Source: Bacteroidaceae bacterium
Lineage (GTDB): Bacteria > Bacteroidota > Bacteroidia > Bacteroidales > Bacteroidaceae
Direction of reading: 5' to 3'
DNA: 33,994 nucleotides
Assembly: GCA_017450985.1 (NCBI GenBank)
Contig: JAFSSN010000187.1
Coordinates: 1 to 33,994, forward strand
Positions 17,984-25,439 of the stretch are shown piece by piece. The position numbers and the translations under genes are program-made. The notes under the pieces were generated by a model. The model was not told where the DNA came from, did no database searches, and saw nothing but the letters and a program-made list of their open reading frames with translations. Positions within the stretch are counted from its first letter, which is position 1. The number at the start of each line of letters is the position of its first letter.

Positions 17984-18029
17984 AAAAAAGATTGCGAGGT
18001 CGTGAGTCTGGTACTTCACGACCTCGCAA
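17984..18029 (-). terminator. Intrinsic terminator of rmlC (minus), possibly bidirectional
   Basis: TTGCGAGGTCGTGA (17992-18005) and TCACGACCTCGCAA (18016-18029) are perfectly complementary over 14 bp with a 10-nt loop. On the minus strand a T-tract (plus-strand AAAAAAG at 17984-17990) follows. It also lies 42 nt after the GT25 stop, with only AATTATATT downstream on the plus strand. Confidence 0.82.
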
Positions 18030-18086
18030 ATTATATTACTCTGCATTGCTGGTTTCTGTTTCGTGAGTTTTTATATTCTCATCAAA

Positions 18087-18174
18087 CCGTCCAACCTTAA
18101 GATTTAATAACCTAATAACCTTACTCCTGTAAGACCTTAAAACCTTAAAACCTCACGACCGTCCAACCTCACAT
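18087..18174. repeat. Degenerate octamer tandem array, 11 units
   Basis: Eleven 8-bp units in exact phase: CCGTCCAA, CCTTAAGA, TTTAATAA, CCTAATAA, CCTTACTC, CTGTAAGA, CCTTAAAA twice, CCTCACGA, CCGTCCAA, CCTCACAT. The reverse complement consensus TTNTNAGG/TTGGACGG resembles the 128-295 array (TTNTNCGG, including TTAGACGG). The array touches the last codon of rmlC and sits in its 3' untranslated region, before the terminator. Confidence 0.9.
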
Positions 18175-18746
18175 TAGTATAATGGTTCGTTGATGTCGAA
18201 CACCAGTTCTGCGTCTTTCAGGTGTGGGTGGTGTGAATCCTTTTCGGAAAGAATGCGATTGGCAGTCGGTACTTTCCAGTCGATGCCCAGGTCTGGGTCG
18301 TCCCAGGCTATTGCTCCTTCGCTCTGAGGTGCGTAGTAGTTGTCGCATTTGTATTGGAATACAGCCTCGTCGCTAAGTACGGCGAAACCGTGTGCAAATC
18401 CTCTTGGTACGAAGAACTGACGATGGTTGTCTTCCGACAGTTCTACTGCCACGTGCTTGCCGAATGTAGGGCTGCCCTTGCGGATGTCAACCGCTACGTC
18501 AAGTACTCGTCCCTTGACAACTCTGACGAGCTTGCTCTGTGTGAATGGCGGTTTCTGATAGTGCAGGCCGCGTACTACACCTGCAATACTCTTGCTTTCG
18601 TTGTCCTGAACGAAAGTCGTCTTGCATACTTTCTCCTCAAATTCTTTGGCTGAGAAGCTTTCGAAGAAGTATCCTCTGGAGTCACCGAAGAGACGTGGCT
18701 CGATGATCTTTACGCCTTCGATGTCGGTATCGATAACATTTATCAT
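18174..18746 (-). CDS. rfbC: dTDP-4-dehydrorhamnose 3,5-epimerase
   Basis: 190 aa, full length, starting MINVIDTDIEGVKIIEPR at the ATG at 18746; a TTG ten codons upstream overlaps the -7 box and is rejected. It makes dTDP-4-keto-L-rhamnose from dTDP-4-keto-6-deoxyglucose in the cytosol (RmlC step). Cupin-fold landmarks: RGYFFESF near 24-31, QDNESKS, GVVRGLHYQKPP with catalytic His62, KGRVLDVAVDIRKGSPTFG, FVPRGFAHGFAVL, and Tyr132 in FQYKCDNYYAP. No rmlA, rmlB or rmlD lies in the window, so L-rhamnose synthesis must be completed by genes elsewhere. It is divergent from aroB and is transcribed from its own -7 box. Its 3' end abuts the octamer array. Confidence 0.95.
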   Translation of the reverse strand: MINVIDTDIEGVKIIEPRLFGDSRGYFFESFSAKEFEEKVCKTTFVQDNESKSIAGVVRGLHYQKPPFTQSKLVRVVKGRVLDVAVDIRKGSPTFGKHVAVELSEDNHRQFFVPRGFAHGFAVLSDEAVFQYKCDNYYAPQSEGAIAWDDPDLGIDWKVPTANRILSEKDSHHPHLKDAELVFDINEPLY

Positions 18747-18773
18747 TGTATTGTTGTTTTTTTTATTTGTCTG

Positions 18774-18781
18774 CAAAGTTA
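18774..18781 (-). promoter_or_regulatory. -7 box (TAACTTTG on minus strand) for rfbC
   Basis: Plus-strand CAAAGTTA at 18774-18781. The start would be near 18768, about 20 nt before the ATG. A divergent box for aroB lies 100 bp away. Confidence 0.6.
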
Positions 18782-18877
18782 CGTTTTTTATTTTGTTGTG
18801 TCAAGTAGTGCGATATGTGACGGGGCGTTATTTGCCTAAATATTGTGTGGCAGCGATAGAATGTAAATAAATATCCG

Positions 18878-18885
18878 TACCTTTG
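18878..18885 (+). promoter_or_regulatory. -7 box (TACCTTTG) for aroB
   Basis: An exact TAnnTTTG match; a start near 18892 gives a leader of about 15 nt to the ATG at 18907. The -33 region has no clear TTTG. Confidence 0.55.
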
Positions 18886-18906
18886 TGGCAAATTACAAAC
18901 GATAGT

Positions 18907-19950
18907 ATGAACGACGTTATAATTTCAAACAACATTGCCCAGTCGCTTACAGGTGCGATTGAGGCTATAGAACACGACAAACTATTTCTCCTGACTGATG
19001 AGACTACACTCGGGTGCTGTTATCCTGTGGTGAAGGATTTACCTTGCCTTGCCGGGGTAAAGGTTATAACTATCGGTGCTACCGATACCAACAAGACGCT
19101 TGACAACCTTGCCTATGTGTGGACGCAGCTTGGTAACGGCGGCGGTACACGTCATTCACTGATGGTTAACCTCGGTGGTGGCATGATTACCGACCTTGGC
19201 GGTTTTGCTGCAAGTACGTTCAAGCGTGGTATCAAGTACATAAACATACCTACTACGCTGCTTTCGATGGTTGATGCAAGTGTGGGAGGCAAGACGGGAA
19301 TCAACTTCAACGGATTGAAAAATGAGATTGGTGTTTTCAATTCGCCTCAGCGTGTCATCATTGATACTGAGTTTCTTCGTACTCTTGACTATGAGAATAT
19401 CTGCTCAGGATATGCAGAGATGTTGAAGCACGGACTTATTTCAGATGTCGAGAGCTATGCTGAATTGCTGGATTTCGATCTTGATAAAGTGGATTATGCT
19501 CACTTGGCTCAGATGGTGGGCAAGAGTGTTGCTGTGAAGGAGAGAGTTGTGGAGGAAGATCCTTTTGAGCATGGCATACGCAAGGCTCTTAATCTCGGTC
19601 ATACTGCCGGACATGCATTCGAGAGCTGGGCTTTGAGCCGTAAGCCTTATTTGCATGGCTATGCCGTGGCTTGGGGACTAATCTGTGAGTTGTATCTTTC
19701 ATGTACAAAGACAGGTTTCCCGACGGACAAGATGCGTCAGACGGTGCAGTTCATCAAGCGTTATTATGGCGTCTTGCCTATTACGTGTGACGATTATGAA
19801 GAGTTGTATGAGTATATGACTCATGACAAGAAGAATACTGCTGGCATTATCAATTTCACCCTTCTTGGTGGTATCGGTGACATACGAATCAATCAGACTG
19901 CCACGAAGGAGGAGATTTTCGAGATGCTCGATTTCTTCCGTGAGGCGTAG
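18907..19950 (+). CDS. aroB: 3-dehydroquinate synthase
   Basis: 347 aa from the ATG at 18907 (MNDVIISNNIAQSL); a TTG 24 bp upstream lies inside the -7 box and is rejected. It converts DAHP to 3-dehydroquinate, the second step of the shikimate pathway, using NAD and a divalent metal in the cytosol. Visible are the glycine-rich NAD region NLGGGMITDLGGFAASTFKRG, the IPTTLLSMVDASVGGKTGIN block, and the metal ligands Glu171 (SGYAEMLKHG), His232 (NLGHTAGHAFE) and His250 (YLHGYAVAWG). All family motifs are intact. It stands alone here, divergent from rfbC and convergent with the flippase; 68 bp to the flippase stop hold no good terminator. Confidence 0.95.
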   Translation: MNDVIISNNIAQSLTGAIEAIEHDKLFLLTDETTLGCCYPVVKDLPCLAGVKVITIGATDTNKTLDNLAYVWTQLGNGGGTRHSLMVNLGGGMITDLGGFAASTFKRGIKYINIPTTLLSMVDASVGGKTGINFNGLKNEIGVFNSPQRVIIDTEFLRTLDYENICSGYAEMLKHGLISDVESYAELLDFDLDKVDYAHLAQMVGKSVAVKERVVEEDPFEHGIRKALNLGHTAGHAFESWALSRKPYLHGYAVAWGLICELYLSCTKTGFPTDKMRQTVQFIKRYYGVLPITCDDYEELYEYMTHDKKNTAGIINFTLLGGIGDIRINQTATKEEIFEMLDFFREA

Positions 19951-20018
19951 GAAATCATTCTTCCTTTAACGGCGGGGGGAAGTTCTGGTTGTAATGAGAA
20001 TGTCCTCCCTTCATGATA

Positions 20019-21536
20019 TTATTTGCGTGTGAAGCGTGCTTTTATGCGTTCGTATATCTTTGATAACAGGCTTGTCTCGCGTCGAAGAATGTGGATGGAC
20101 ATACTGATGGATATGCAGAAAGCTATGCCTTCGATACAGAATTTGTGCCATGAGTCAGGCTGTATGGCTGTCCATACCGTGAATGCGAGTAGCAGGAACT
20201 GCAACACGTAGAAGTGAAGAAGTCGCGTGCTGAAGCGGAAGTGGTAGCGTTGACGGTATGTTATGTGTATGATGAGTGTGTCGAGTAGTCCGGAAGTGGA
20301 CAGCGCAAATCCTGCACCAATCAGTCCCCAATAGCGATAGGCGAGAGGAATGGCGAGTGCAATAAATATGGCGTAGATAAGTTCCGTGAGCATGAACATC
20401 TTGGAGTCGCCGTGTGCCAACGACAGGTAGGCGGCAGGTAGTGTGTGTGCCTTGAAGAACATATAGAAACTGGCGCATATAGCCATAGGAACTGCCGCAG
20501 AAAATTCGCTTGAAAAAAGGATGATGACTATGAGCGGCATAGCAGCAACAAACAGGATGAGAAACGGAGATATGAGAAGTGAGCATACCTCAATCTGCTG
20601 GTTTACCGTTGCGTTTTGCTTTTTGACATTATCCTTGATGGCAGAAAGGCGTGGGAAATAGTCTGTCTCGATGGCAATGAACACCATTGAAGCGTATGTT
20701 ACAGACATGATGTAGCCGCTGTGGTATAGTCCCACATCTTCGAGGTTTCCCCATCGTAGTATGAGTACTCGTATGATATATTCCGCTCCTTGGCCGAATA
20801 CTCCGGCTATGATGTAGCCGAGTCCGAGACGGAGCATTGGCATTCCCTCCAGGTAGGTGTTGCGGCTGAGCATTGACACGCGCCATGGCAGGACTTTGGT
20901 GGAGTAGTAGAGTTGTATGAGCATTACGGCAGCATTGGTGAGCAGTAATGAAAGCACAACGCCCTTGAGCCCGATGTAGTAGTAGATTGGAATGCACAGC
21001 AGTAATGCTGTAATGGAACTGAACACGAATGCCAATGCCACTTTCTTCAGGTGTTTGGTACCTTTCAAAATGGCAAGTTCGCCGCCCGATATGGACAGGC
21101 ATGTTATGGCAGGAGCCAGCAGTATGAAGTTGAAAGTGTTGTCGTAGTTTTCAAAAGTCCAGTAACTTATGGCGTGTGACAAGGAAATCATTATGAGCAT
21201 TCCCATAAGTCCTGTGAATAGCGTCCATGTACGAATGATGCAGGCATATTTTTTGAGTTGCTCCTCGTCGCCTCCCTCGTGTATTTCTGCAATGTGTTTT
21301 ACGGCACTAAACGGCACTCCGAAGTTAGTAGAGTCGTTGGCAAACTTAAGTGCGCTATTGAAGATGTTGATGAGTGCGGCACCTTGTGTGCCAAGAAGCA
21401 GTGCGACAAGTTTGTTGCGTACAAGCCCCATCAGCATTGTTATTCCCTGTACACCTCCAAATATGCCAGTGTATTTTATTACATGGTCATACGTTGTACT
21501 GTTGTCATCTTTTATGTCGCCATTTTCTTTCATCAT
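20019..21536 (-). CDS. Wzx-like lipopolysaccharide / O-antigen flippase
   Basis: 505 aa integral membrane protein with about 12-14 hydrophobic helices, for example in 25-75, 110-150, 165-215 and 315-470, and a polar N-terminal start MMKENGDIKDDNSTTYDHV. The pattern GGVQGITMLMGLVRNKLVALLLGTQGAAL and the 'FGVPFSAVKHIAE' segment suit the PST (polysaccharide transport, MOP superfamily) flippases, which move lipid-linked oligosaccharides across the inner membrane. Which glycan it handles is unknown. The neighbouring glycosyltransferases and rmlC support a surface-polysaccharide role. Divergent from the nitroreductase; no good -7 box was found on its side, and its start could be either of two adjacent ATGs. 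Confidence 0.82.
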   Translation of the reverse strand: MMKENGDIKDDNSTTYDHVIKYTGIFGGVQGITMLMGLVRNKLVALLLGTQGAALINIFNSALKFANDSTNFGVPFSAVKHIAEIHEGGDEEQLKKYACIIRTWTLFTGLMGMLIMISLSHAISYWTFENYDNTFNFILLAPAITCLSISGGELAILKGTKHLKKVALAFVFSSITALLLCIPIYYYIGLKGVVLSLLLTNAAVMLIQLYYSTKVLPWRVSMLSRNTYLEGMPMLRLGLGYIIAGVFGQGAEYIIRVLILRWGNLEDVGLYHSGYIMSVTYASMVFIAIETDYFPRLSAIKDNVKKQNATVNQQIEVCSLLISPFLILFVAAMPLIVIILFSSEFSAAVPMAICASFYMFFKAHTLPAAYLSLAHGDSKMFMLTELIYAIFIALAIPLAYRYWGLIGAGFALSTSGLLDTLIIHITYRQRYHFRFSTRLLHFYVLQFLLLAFTVWTAIQPDSWHKFCIEGIAFCISISMSIHILRRETSLLSKIYERIKARFTRK

Positions 21537-21656
21537 GATTTATTCAAACGTGAAATGTTGGGAAATATTGTGAATGAAGCATGCTTTTTGTTCTCTTTCT
21601 TTGAAACATGATACGATTATTAGAGAGTATTGGTACATAACTCGTGAGTTTTGCAT

Positions 21657-21664
21657 AAATTTGC
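21657..21664 (+). promoter_or_regulatory. -7 box (TAAATTTG) for the nitroreductase operon
   Basis: An exact TAnnTTTG match, with TTG at 21631-21633 upstream as a loose -33 (23-bp spacing). The start would be near 21671, 20 nt before the ATG. The upstream CTCGTGAGTTTTG resembles the GT25 promoter (CTCGTGAGTATTG, 17055 on). Confidence 0.62.
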
Positions 21665-21690
21665 CGTGAATTAAAAGAACGAAAACAAAT

Positions 21691-22203
21691 ATGGATATAC
21701 ATCAGCTTTGTGAGGCACGTTTCAGTGCAAGAAAATATACGTCGGAGAAAATTTCTGACGAGGATTTGGCTTACATACTTGACTGTGTGCGTCTTGCTCC
21801 GTCGGCTGTGAACCGTCAGCCGTGGAAGTTTGTTGTGGTGAAGAGTGAAAAGGCAAAGGCCAAGGTGCAGAAAGCATATCAGCGTGAGTGGTTTTACACG
21901 GCTCCTATGTACATAGTGGCTTATAAGAATACGGCAGAAGAGTGGGTACGCAAGTATGATAATAAGCCTCATGGCGATATCGACGTGACTATTGCCCTTG
22001 AGCACCTTGCTTTGGCTGCTACGGAACGCGGTCTTGGCACTTGCTGGGTGTGCGCCTTCGATCCTGCAGTACTTGCAGCAGAACTGCCTCAGGCATCGGA
22101 GTGGAAGCCTGTGGGCATAATGCCGCTGGGACATATTGCGGATGATTGTCCGCGTGCGGAGAGGAGTAGGAAGGCTTTGACGGATATTGTGGAAACGATT
22201 TGA
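21691..22203 (+). CDS. FMN-dependent nitroreductase family protein
   Basis: 170 aa, a short member of the family. The N-terminal RFSARKYTSEKISDED matches the FMN-phosphate arginine motif (R..R.y), then LAPSAVNRQPWKFVVV and the GLGTCWVCAFDP segment matching 'GlGtcwig.f', and IMPLGHIADD near the C-terminus. Such flavoproteins reduce nitro compounds or quinones with NAD(P)H, or act in reductive dehydrogenation; the natural substrate is not readable. It is transcribed from the -7 box at 21657 and followed after 13 nt by a glycosyltransferase gene, so the two probably form an operon although no functional link is obvious. Confidence 0.88.
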   Translation: MDIHQLCEARFSARKYTSEKISDEDLAYILDCVRLAPSAVNRQPWKFVVVKSEKAKAKVQKAYQREWFYTAPMYIVAYKNTAEEWVRKYDNKPHGDIDVTIALEHLALAATERGLGTCWVCAFDPAVLAAELPQASEWKPVGIMPLGHIADDCPRAERSRKALTDIVETI

Positions 22204-22216
22204 CGGGACGACGAGC

Positions 22217-23332
22217 GTGAAGATTCTGCTTCTTGGTGATTACAGCAATGTGCATTGTACTTTGGCTGAGGGATTAAAGTCGCTCGGTCATGAATGTGTC
22301 GTGGCGAGTGACGGCGACCATTGGAAGGACTATCCTCGGGACATTGACTTGAAACGTGAGTTCGGAGTGCGCGGCAACCTTGCGTTCATGTGGCGTCTTG
22401 CGTGTGCAATGACGCGTTTCAGAGGGTATGACGTGGTGCAACTCATAAATCCTGTGTTCCTTGAATTGAAGGCGGAACGCATTTATCCATTCTATAATTA
22501 TCTGCGTCGTTTCAATAGAAAGGTAGTGCTTGGTGCTTTCGGTATGGATTACTATTGGGCAAAGGTGAACACGGATATTCGTCCTTTGCGCTATTCTGAT
22601 TTTAATATAGGTGATGTTATTCGTACTGATGAGCCGGCTGAACTGTTTCGTAGTGAGATGATAGGTACGGAGAAGGAGCGTTTGTGCCGTTTCGTGGCTA
22701 AGGATTGTGACCATATTGTGGCAGGACTTCAAGAGTATTGGGCTACATACAACGAGGTGAAGGAATTGAAGCATAAACTGACATTCGTCCCATTTCCAAT
22801 AAAAATGCCTGACACGCCGCCTGTTATAGAGGAGAAGCGATGTGACGAACCTGTAAAGATATTTGTGGGAATAAGCAAGGGACGCTCTGCATATAAAGGT
22901 ACGGACATCATGCTTGCTGCGGCACAGGCCGTTCGCGACAAATATCCTTCACGTCTTAATCTGCAAATTGCCGAAGGTGTGCCTTTTGCTCAGTATAAAA
23001 GTATGATGGATAATAGTGATGCTATTCTTGATCAGCTCTATTCTTATACTCCTGCCATGAATTCGTTGCTTGCCATGTCGAAGGGCATTATCAATGTAGG
23101 TGGCGGCGAACCGGAAAACTATGAGATTCTTGGTGAGCATAGTTTGAGACCTATTGTGAATGTGCAACCGACTTACGAAAGTTGTTACCATGAGATAGAG
23201 AATCTTGTACTTCATCCGGAAAACATTGCAACGTTGAAGCGACAGAGTATAGAGTATGTGCGTAAGCATCACGACTATGTGAAGGTGGCACGACAATATG
23301 CGGAGTTGTATGAACGGTTGCTTGCAAAGTAA
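22217..23332 (+). CDS. Glycosyltransferase, GT-B type
   Basis: 371 aa using the GTG at 22217, which gives the natural start VKILLLGDYSNVHCTLAEGL; a TTG 30 bp upstream overlapping the previous gene is a poorer choice. The N-terminal Rossmann half (1-180) has the GDYSN loop and HECVVASDGDHW; the C-terminal half has KIFVGISKGRSAYKGTDIML, the EGVPFAQYKSMM stretch and IINVGGGEPENYEILGEHS, which carry the E..E-like sugar-nucleotide contact of GT4-type enzymes. No signal or membrane segment. It probably adds a sugar to a surface polysaccharide intermediate. It follows the nitroreductase by 13 nt. The exact family is uncertain. Confidence 0.75.
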   Translation: MKILLLGDYSNVHCTLAEGLKSLGHECVVASDGDHWKDYPRDIDLKREFGVRGNLAFMWRLACAMTRFRGYDVVQLINPVFLELKAERIYPFYNYLRRFNRKVVLGAFGMDYYWAKVNTDIRPLRYSDFNIGDVIRTDEPAELFRSEMIGTEKERLCRFVAKDCDHIVAGLQEYWATYNEVKELKHKLTFVPFPIKMPDTPPVIEEKRCDEPVKIFVGISKGRSAYKGTDIMLAAAQAVRDKYPSRLNLQIAEGVPFAQYKSMMDNSDAILDQLYSYTPAMNSLLAMSKGIINVGGGEPENYEILGEHSLRPIVNVQPTYESCYHEIENLVLHPENIATLKRQSIEYVRKHHDYVKVARQYAELYERLLAK

Positions 23333-23341
23333 GAAAAATGG

Positions 23342-23391
23342 CTATTCCGTAAATGCTCTATTGTCTTGATTAGACGGCATTTATAGAATAG
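23342..23391. terminator. Hairpin between convergent genes, weak terminator
   Basis: CTATTCCGTAAATGC (23342-23356) pairs with GCATTTATAGAATAG (23377-23391), 13 of 15 positions; inside, GTCT/AGAC forms a short stem. No T-tract on either side, so factor-dependent or processing function is possible. Confidence 0.45.
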
Positions 23392-23455
23392 ACATTTGTG
23401 TATGTATTGTTGCAAGTATGTGTCTTTATGCAATGATCTTGACACGGATATTTAG

Positions 23456-23523
23456 CAATCTTAACGTCGTTATTATATAATCTTAAACGTTGTTACTTTA
23501 CAATCTTAACACCATTCTTGATG
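23456..23523 (-). repeat. Decayed tandem copies of the GH53 gene's 3' end, period about 22 bp
   Basis: CAATCTTAAC(G/A)nCnTTnTTn units start at about 23456, 23478 and 23501 (CAATCTTAACGTCG, TAATCTTAAACGTT, CAATCTTAACACCA). The last lies inside the gene and encodes its end (GVKIVK); the first two lie past the stop codon at 23493. Confidence 0.65.
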
Positions 23524-24782
23524 AAGATGCCTTGCGGCGGTTCTATGCCGAGGCGCCTTCCCATAAGGTCGTAGATGCCGCTATTGGTTGTTTTGCCTGA
23601 ATTGACGGAAGGTACGGATGCAGCTTCTTTTTTAGTCAAGAAATTCTTTAACTTTAGTATGCTTGCGTTAGCCTTATGCGTGGAGTTGTTCCACAATCCA
23701 CGGTTTAGCCATGCGTTAATTACGACAGTTGATGCGCTCCATGATACACCTCCGTTTCCGTTTTCTTCTGGAAACCAGTAGTATAGTCCTGTGACGTTAG
23801 GGTGTTTCGCCAGTTCTGTGCAGAGCTCGTCGATAAAAGTTCCTTGTCCTTCAACCGTGGCAGCCCATTTGTCGGTAGTGACAAATTCTGCTTGTGATGT
23901 GAAGTTTTGATAGAAATATGCCGTTTCGACAATTTGTACAGGCTTCTCAGGAAAAGCATCTGCAAGCTTGTTGAGTGTTGTGGAAAGGGCAGGCAGATAG
24001 CCGTGGTAGAATGGATAGTATGACAATCCGATGACGTCATAGTCCACGTTGTAGTATTTCATGCGTGCAAAGAAACCTTTTGCTACGTCGCTCTGTCCGC
24101 TTCGTTCTATGTGCAGTATGATTTTTGTGTTAGGAACGACTTCGCGTACGGCTTTTGCTGCTGAATTGAGATATGTGGCAAGGCGTTTCCATGTGGCGTG
24201 TGTGGCTGCATTGCTTGTATAGCATTTATCGGCGTTTGTGCGCCATAACATTCCATAGCTTATCTCGTTGCCTATCTGTACGTAATCAGGAGCAGCCTCA
24301 TTGGCTACAAGGTATTGTAGGCAACGCTTTGTGTAGTTGTAGAGTGAGTCGGTTAGTGTAGCATCTGACGGATTTGTGGCAGACAATGTACCTTTGTACC
24401 ATGTGCTTGGCACGTTCTGATTTGCTGGGTCGGCCCACGTGTCAGAATAATGGAAGTCGAGCATGAAGTTCATGCCGGCTTGTTTGATACGTTTGCCTAA
24501 TTGCATCACGTATTCAAGGTCTTGTATCACACCGTCTTTTGCCTCTGCAGCATTTGGCGTCACAAAGAGACGTACTCTCATGGAGTTCATCTTTATGTTG
24601 TCGCGTAAATATGTCAGTGGATTTATTTTACTGCCAGACGTATCGTAATATGGGGTGTTCACTTTCTCGTATGCAGACAACATCGATATGTCACCGCCAA
24701 GATTGAATTTGTCTTGTGCCGTGACACATTGTATGCAACTCCACAATGCCGTGAGAATGATGCTACTATACAATTTGCTCAT
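23493..24782 (-). CDS. Endo-beta-1,4-galactanase, GH53, with Por-type C-terminal tail
   Basis: 429 aa. Signal peptide 1-22 (IILTALWSCIQCVTA) directs secretion. Residues 26-375 form the GH53 TIM barrel: FNLGGDISMLSAYEK, MRVRLFVTP, MLDFHYSDTWADP, catalytic acid/base Glu173 in QIGNEISYGM and nucleophile Glu286 in QIVETAYF. It cuts the beta-1,4-galactan side chains of type I arabinogalactan or pectin. The final 35 residues, YDLMGRRLGIEPPQGIFIKN and GVKIVK, resemble the C-terminal sorting tails of type IX secretion cargo in Prevotella, which suggests surface delivery. It pairs logically with the secreted beta-galactosidase. Its ATG lies inside the upstream gene (17-bp overlap). Confidence 0.92.
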   Translation of the reverse strand: MSKLYSSIILTALWSCIQCVTAQDKFNLGGDISMLSAYEKVNTPYYDTSGSKINPLTYLRDNIKMNSMRVRLFVTPNAAEAKDGVIQDLEYVMQLGKRIKQAGMNFMLDFHYSDTWADPANQNVPSTWYKGTLSATNPSDATLTDSLYNYTKRCLQYLVANEAAPDYVQIGNEISYGMLWRTNADKCYTSNAATHATWKRLATYLNSAAKAVREVVPNTKIILHIERSGQSDVAKGFFARMKYYNVDYDVIGLSYYPFYHGYLPALSTTLNKLADAFPEKPVQIVETAYFYQNFTSQAEFVTTDKWAATVEGQGTFIDELCTELAKHPNVTGLYYWFPEENGNGGVSWSASTVVINAWLNRGLWNNSTHKANASILKLKNFLTKKEAASVPSVNSGKTTNSGIYDLMGRRLGIEPPQGIFIKNGVKIVK

Positions 24783-25128
24783 TCAGATTTAGTTCTTTTT
24801 GTTTGTTTATCTCGTTGTCATCATCCCAATTCATGGACGTCACAACGGAGAAGTTAGGCCTACTGTTTCCTGAGAAGAAGCCAGAAATACAGACGTCAGC
24901 TCTTTCTTTCTTGAAGAATTCCCAGTTTTTTTCCACGGTTTCTGTTGTGTCATCACCTATGGCAATTGAAAATTTCACTCCTTTACATTCAAAGGATTCA
25001 CGCATCTCTCGCTGATTTGTTAATAGGTGAGAATCAGAAGACGGACTGGAAAAGAAATTCATCAATTTCTTTAGCGGCGAACTGTTGGAGTAATCCTTGT
25101 TGCCAAATAAAGCTATTAATGCATCCAT
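24766..25128 (-). CDS. Hypothetical cytosolic protein overlapping the GH53 gene
   Basis: 120 aa, start ATG at 25128 (MDALIALFGNKDYSN). No signal peptide or transmembrane helix; the N-terminal 45 residues are Ser-rich and polar, the rest is mixed alpha/beta (CKGVKFSIAIGDDTTETVEK, then WEFFKKERADVCISGFF). Its stop codon is 17 bp inside the GH53 coding region, suggesting translational coupling. No family recognised. It may be a short real gene or the end of a larger, truncated one; the clean reading frame and its overlap with a real gene favour real. The upstream intergenic has no clear -7 box on the minus strand. Confidence 0.5.
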   Translation of the reverse strand: MDALIALFGNKDYSNSSPLKKLMNFFSSPSSDSHLLTNQREMRESFECKGVKFSIAIGDDTTETVEKNWEFFKKERADVCISGFFSGNSRPNFSVVTSMNWDDDNEINKQKELNLNEQIV

Positions 25129-25439
25129 AAAGCATGTTTCTTTTACAATTACTTAATGCGTTCTTTTTATATTTCACTCTTAGTTTTCTTTGGGAAGAAA
25201 AAGGAATGGAATGAACGTTTGGATAATCTCGGACTGCAAAGAAAATGTTTTTTGCTAAATAAAAAAAATATTAAGCAAAATTTTATGTATTCTCTAAAAT
25301 TTATTCTTACGAATAGGCTTTTAATCGTAAAAATATATTACTTTTGTGTTCACGATATTACACTTGGTTATAATATATAAAATGTATCCATAGTGTAAGT
25401 GATAATTTATAATATTGATTTTAATCTTTGACTTTAATC
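25129..25439 (+). promoter_or_regulatory. Intergenic region with -7 box (TACTTTTG, 25339-25346) for manA
   Basis: The box is an exact TAnnTTTG match; the start would be near 25353, giving a leader of about 87 nt to the ATG at 25440. The rest is very AT-rich with runs such as AAAAAAAATATT and no coding frame I trust. It is a plausible shared divergent promoter region for the unknown gene on the other side. Confidence 0.5.

Noticed and set aside
21544-22134. 196-codon minus-strand frame over the nitroreductase
   Set aside because: Antisense to a gene with promoter and family motifs.
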